Shown here piece by piece: positions 62,341 through 64,000 of a stretch of DNA of 64,000 bases. This DNA is from Profundibacterium mesophilum KAUST100406-0324 (GTDB lineage: Bacteria; Pseudomonadota; Alphaproteobacteria; Rhodobacterales; Rhodobacteraceae), in contig NZ_APKE01000001.1 in the NCBI RefSeq assembly GCF_009835145.1, positions 105,156 to 169,155 of the forward strand. The letters run 5' to 3'. The position numbers were made by a program, and so were the translations under genes. Each line of letters opens with the position of its first letter. Position 1 is the stretch's first letter. Below the pieces are notes generated by a model, which made no database searches, was not told the origin of the DNA, and saw nothing but the letters and a program-made list of their open reading frames with translations.

Positions 62341-63716
62341 TGATAGTGCGCCTCCTCCTTCTCGCCGGCAGCCTTGCCCTTGCAAGCTGCGCGCCCGTCC
62401 CGCGCCAGCATGTCGCCGAGCGCGGCGAATACATTCCAAGCCGCCTGCCGCCGATGAAGACCTTCACCCGTTCCGGTGCACAGGCGCCCGAGCGCTCCAA
62501 CAGCTCGATCGCAAACGACTTTCTCGATCTTTCCTTCCAGCTTGAGAGCGGGCGGACCCTGCCCGTCTTCACGCGGTTCGAGGGTCCGGTGACGGTCCGG
62601 GTGACGGGGAATGCGCCGGCCAGCCTGGATGCCGATCTGACGCGTCTGCTCGCACGGCTGCGCACGGAGGCGGGAATCGACATCACCCGGATCGCTCCCG
62701 GCCGCCCCGCCGGCATCAACATCGAACTGGTGACTCGGACCCAATTGCAGCGTGCCGTGCCGCAAGCGGCCTGCTTCGTGGTGCCGCGCGTGGCCAGCTG
62801 GGCGGAATTCCGCCGCAACCGCCGGGGCGCGATGACCGACTGGACGACGCTGCGCAGCCGCGAGCGGATGTCCGTCTTCATTCCCCGAGATGTCAGCCCG
62901 CAGGAGGTCCGCGACTGCCTTCACGAGGAGATGGCGCAGGCGCTCGGCCCGCTGAACGATCTTTACCACCTGACCGACAGCGTCTTCAACGACGACAACT
63001 TCCACACCGTCCTGACCGGGTTCGACATGCTGATCCTGCGCGCGACCTATGCGCCGGAGCTGCGTTCGGGAATGACACGGGCGGACGTGGCCGCCACGTT
63101 GCCGGGCGTTCTTGCGCGGCTGAACCCCAAGGGCGCGCAGATTCAAGAGCGGCCCCGCGGCCGGACGAGCCGTGCCTGGATCAACGCGATCGAGGGTGCG
63201 CTGGGCCCGCAGAACACGATGGAGGCACGCCAGGGGGCCGCCAAGCGCGCGGTGCATATCGCCGGCGACGAGGGGTGGGACGACAACCGCCTCGCCTTCA
63301 GCCTCTTCGCACTCGGGCGCCTGTCGCTCGGTGCCGATCCCGAACTGGCGCTCAACGCCTTTCTCAAGGCGTCGAATATCTACGCCTCCGACCCCTCGAC
63401 GGTCCTGCACGAGGCGCATATCGCGATGCAACTTGCCGCGTTCGCCCTCTCCTCGGATCAGGCCGGAACGGCGATCGCCATCGTCGACCGCTCCCTGCCC
63501 TCCGTCAGGCAGGCCGAGAACGCGGCCCTTCTGGGCTCTCTGCTGCTGGTCAAATCCGAGGCGCTCGACGCGATGGGCCGGCCGGACGAGGCGGCGAGAC
63601 TGCGCCGCGAAAGTCTTGGATGGGCCCGCTACGGCTTCGGCACCGACGCCGAGGTGCGCAAGCGCGCCGGCGAGATTGCGGCGCTCAATCCGAACAGTAG
63701 ACAGGACAGGACATGA
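62340..63716 (+). CDS. DUF2927 lipoprotein
   Basis: 458 residues. Lipoprotein signal with lipobox LASC (Cys17), so probably attached to the membrane outside the cytoplasm. The DUF2927 region (about 55-245) contains a zincin-like stretch CLHEEMAQALGPLND near His195; Gln stands where HExxH has its second His, so it may not bind zinc. The C-terminal third (270-450) is helical, TPR-like in look (LAFSLFALGRLSLGADPELALNAF). Start overlaps the GNAT stop by 1 bp; its stop overlaps the next ATG as ATGA. Confidence 0.82.
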   Translation: MIVRLLLLAGSLALASCAPVPRQHVAERGEYIPSRLPPMKTFTRSGAQAPERSNSSIANDFLDLSFQLESGRTLPVFTRFEGPVTVRVTGNAPASLDADLTRLLARLRTEAGIDITRIAPGRPAGINIELVTRTQLQRAVPQAACFVVPRVASWAEFRRNRRGAMTDWTTLRSRERMSVFIPRDVSPQEVRDCLHEEMAQALGPLNDLYHLTDSVFNDDNFHTVLTGFDMLILRATYAPELRSGMTRADVAATLPGVLARLNPKGAQIQERPRGRTSRAWINAIEGALGPQNTMEARQGAAKRAVHIAGDEGWDDNRLAFSLFALGRLSLGADPELALNAFLKASNIYASDPSTVLHEAHIAMQLAAFALSSDQAGTAIAIVDRSLPSVRQAENAALLGSLLLVKSEALDAMGRPDEAARLRRESLGWARYGFGTDAEVRKRAGEIAALNPNSRQDRT

Positions 63717-63877
63717 TCGTATTCGCCGTCGCCCTCATCGGGGCGATCTGGGGCGGGCTGCAGGCGCGGCGCCGCGGGGGCAATCGACTGGACATGCTTC
63801 AATATGCTGCGGGATACGCGATCCTGTTCGGGCTGCTCGGCCTTGTCGCGACGATCATCATCGCAAGGACGATGTAG
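63713..63877 (+). CDS. Small membrane protein, 54 residues
   Basis: Short frame of 55 codons starting ATGA over the DUF2927 stop. Two hydrophobic segments: MIVFAVALIGAIWGGLQ at the start and ILFGLLGLVATIIIA at the end, with a basic patch RRRGGNRLDMLQYAAGY between, so two transmembrane helices with a short loop. Similar tiny proteins in relatives carry an apolipoprotein-acyltransferase label that the size does not justify. Coupled to the lipoprotein gene, its partner is likely that lipoprotein or the MoxR/VWA system. Confidence 0.75.
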   Translation: MIVFAVALIGAIWGGLQARRRGGNRLDMLQYAAGYAILFGLLGLVATIIIARTM

Positions 63878-63882
63878 AGCCG

Positions 63883-63951
63883 ATGTTTCTGCCCTTCTTC
63901 GAAACGCTCAGGGCGCACTGTATAGGGCGGTTGCAAATTAGGCCACGGTAG
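63883..63951 (+). pseudogene. 5' fragment of CoxE/VWA-domain gene, interrupted
   Basis: ATG at 63883, five bases after the small membrane protein stop, opens MFLPFFETLR, the usual N-terminus of CoxE-like VWA proteins that partner MoxR. After ten codons the match ends and the frame stops at 63949. The next sequence looks like an insertion-sequence end, so the gene is probably broken here; its remainder would lie beyond the window. The call rests on a 10-residue match plus operon context. Confidence 0.5.
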
Positions 63952-64000
63952 CGCCGGTATTTTGCCGGGGCGGGCGGCGCAAAAGTCGTCCACTTTTGCT
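63919..64000. mobile_element. Probable end of an IS21-type insertion sequence
   Basis: TGTATAGGGCGG starts at 63919. Two related 15-mers, GCAAATTAGGCCAC and GCAAAAGTCGTCCAC, lie about 49 bp apart, then a palindrome GCAAAAG-N7-CTTTTGC (63979-63999). Repeated terminal motifs of this form are typical of IS21-family ends. The element is cut by the window, so neither transposase (istA/istB) nor the target duplication can be seen. Confidence 0.5.

Noticed and set aside
63799..63993. Minus-strand 64-codon frame at the right edge
   Set aside because: Runs antisense through the small membrane protein and the IS-like end without any recognisable motif.

Overview
The window is GC-rich, gene-dense chromosomal DNA that looks like a member of the Rhodobacteraceae (Alphaproteobacteria; Paracoccus/Roseobacter relatives). 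Four signs point this way: the local gene orders (rlmB, tRNA-Tyr, rpmF, plsX, fabH, ihfA, merR; argS, SPOR protein, nagZ, scpA, scpB; amiC, mrcA, prfB); two LexA boxes of the alphaproteobacterial GTTC-N7-GTTC type; a DksA with a reduced zinc finger; and a phasin gene. I called 57 protein genes or fragments and two tRNAs. I see no rRNA, CRISPR array or prophage. One probable insertion-sequence end lies at the right edge.

Layout. 1-3532: an aldo/keto reductase cut by the left edge, a solitary SOS-controlled ImuA-like gene, and metG. 3647-9942 (minus strand): a pyruvate dehydrogenase operon, aceE-aceF-lpdA, ending in a phasin gene. 10392-14872: histidine genes hisB, hisH, hisA, hisF, hisE on the plus strand, with two small exported proteins (DUF2147 and DUF302) inserted on the minus strand. 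14936-16398: a CoA-binding protein and rlmB. 16552-20610: tRNA-Tyr, then rpmF-plsX-fabH (ribosome and fatty-acid/phospholipid start), ihfA, a MerR regulator and tRNA-Pro. 20669-27184: a double-length dCTP deaminase facing scpB-scpA-nagZ-SPOR-argS (chromosome segregation, wall recycling, translation). 27322-36202: an exported molybdopterin-fold protein, a CPA1 antiporter, a GH13 glucosidase, a dGTPase-like HD hydrolase, erpA, a class A penicillin-binding protein and xthA. 36297-43525: an RcnB-like exported protein, uvrA under a LexA box, a DUF924 protein, an MFS permease and queA. 43552-49619: an AsmA/YhdP-type protein, a peroxiredoxin, and an M23 peptidase overlapping a bactofilin. 49893-55019: prfB, mrcA, amiC. 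55154-60780: an aminotransferase, a DsbA-like protein, a 2OG-Fe(II) oxygenase, tpiA, a FAD monooxygenase and dksA.

60958-64000 is the most unusual stretch. A MoxR AAA+ ATPase is followed by a GNAT acetyltransferase, a DUF2927 lipoprotein and a 54-residue membrane protein, joined by stop/start overlaps. Next comes the first ten or so codons of what looks like a CoxE/VWA partner of MoxR. After about ten codons it runs into sequence that resembles the end of an IS21-type element.

The themes are cell-envelope construction (two class A PBPs, amidase, NagZ, SPOR, M23/bactofilin, AsmA-like), DNA-damage response (imuA-like, uvrA, xthA), acetyl-CoA supply tied to polyhydroxybutyrate, and core translation. 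All functional calls come from reading motifs and remembered family features. No database search was run.
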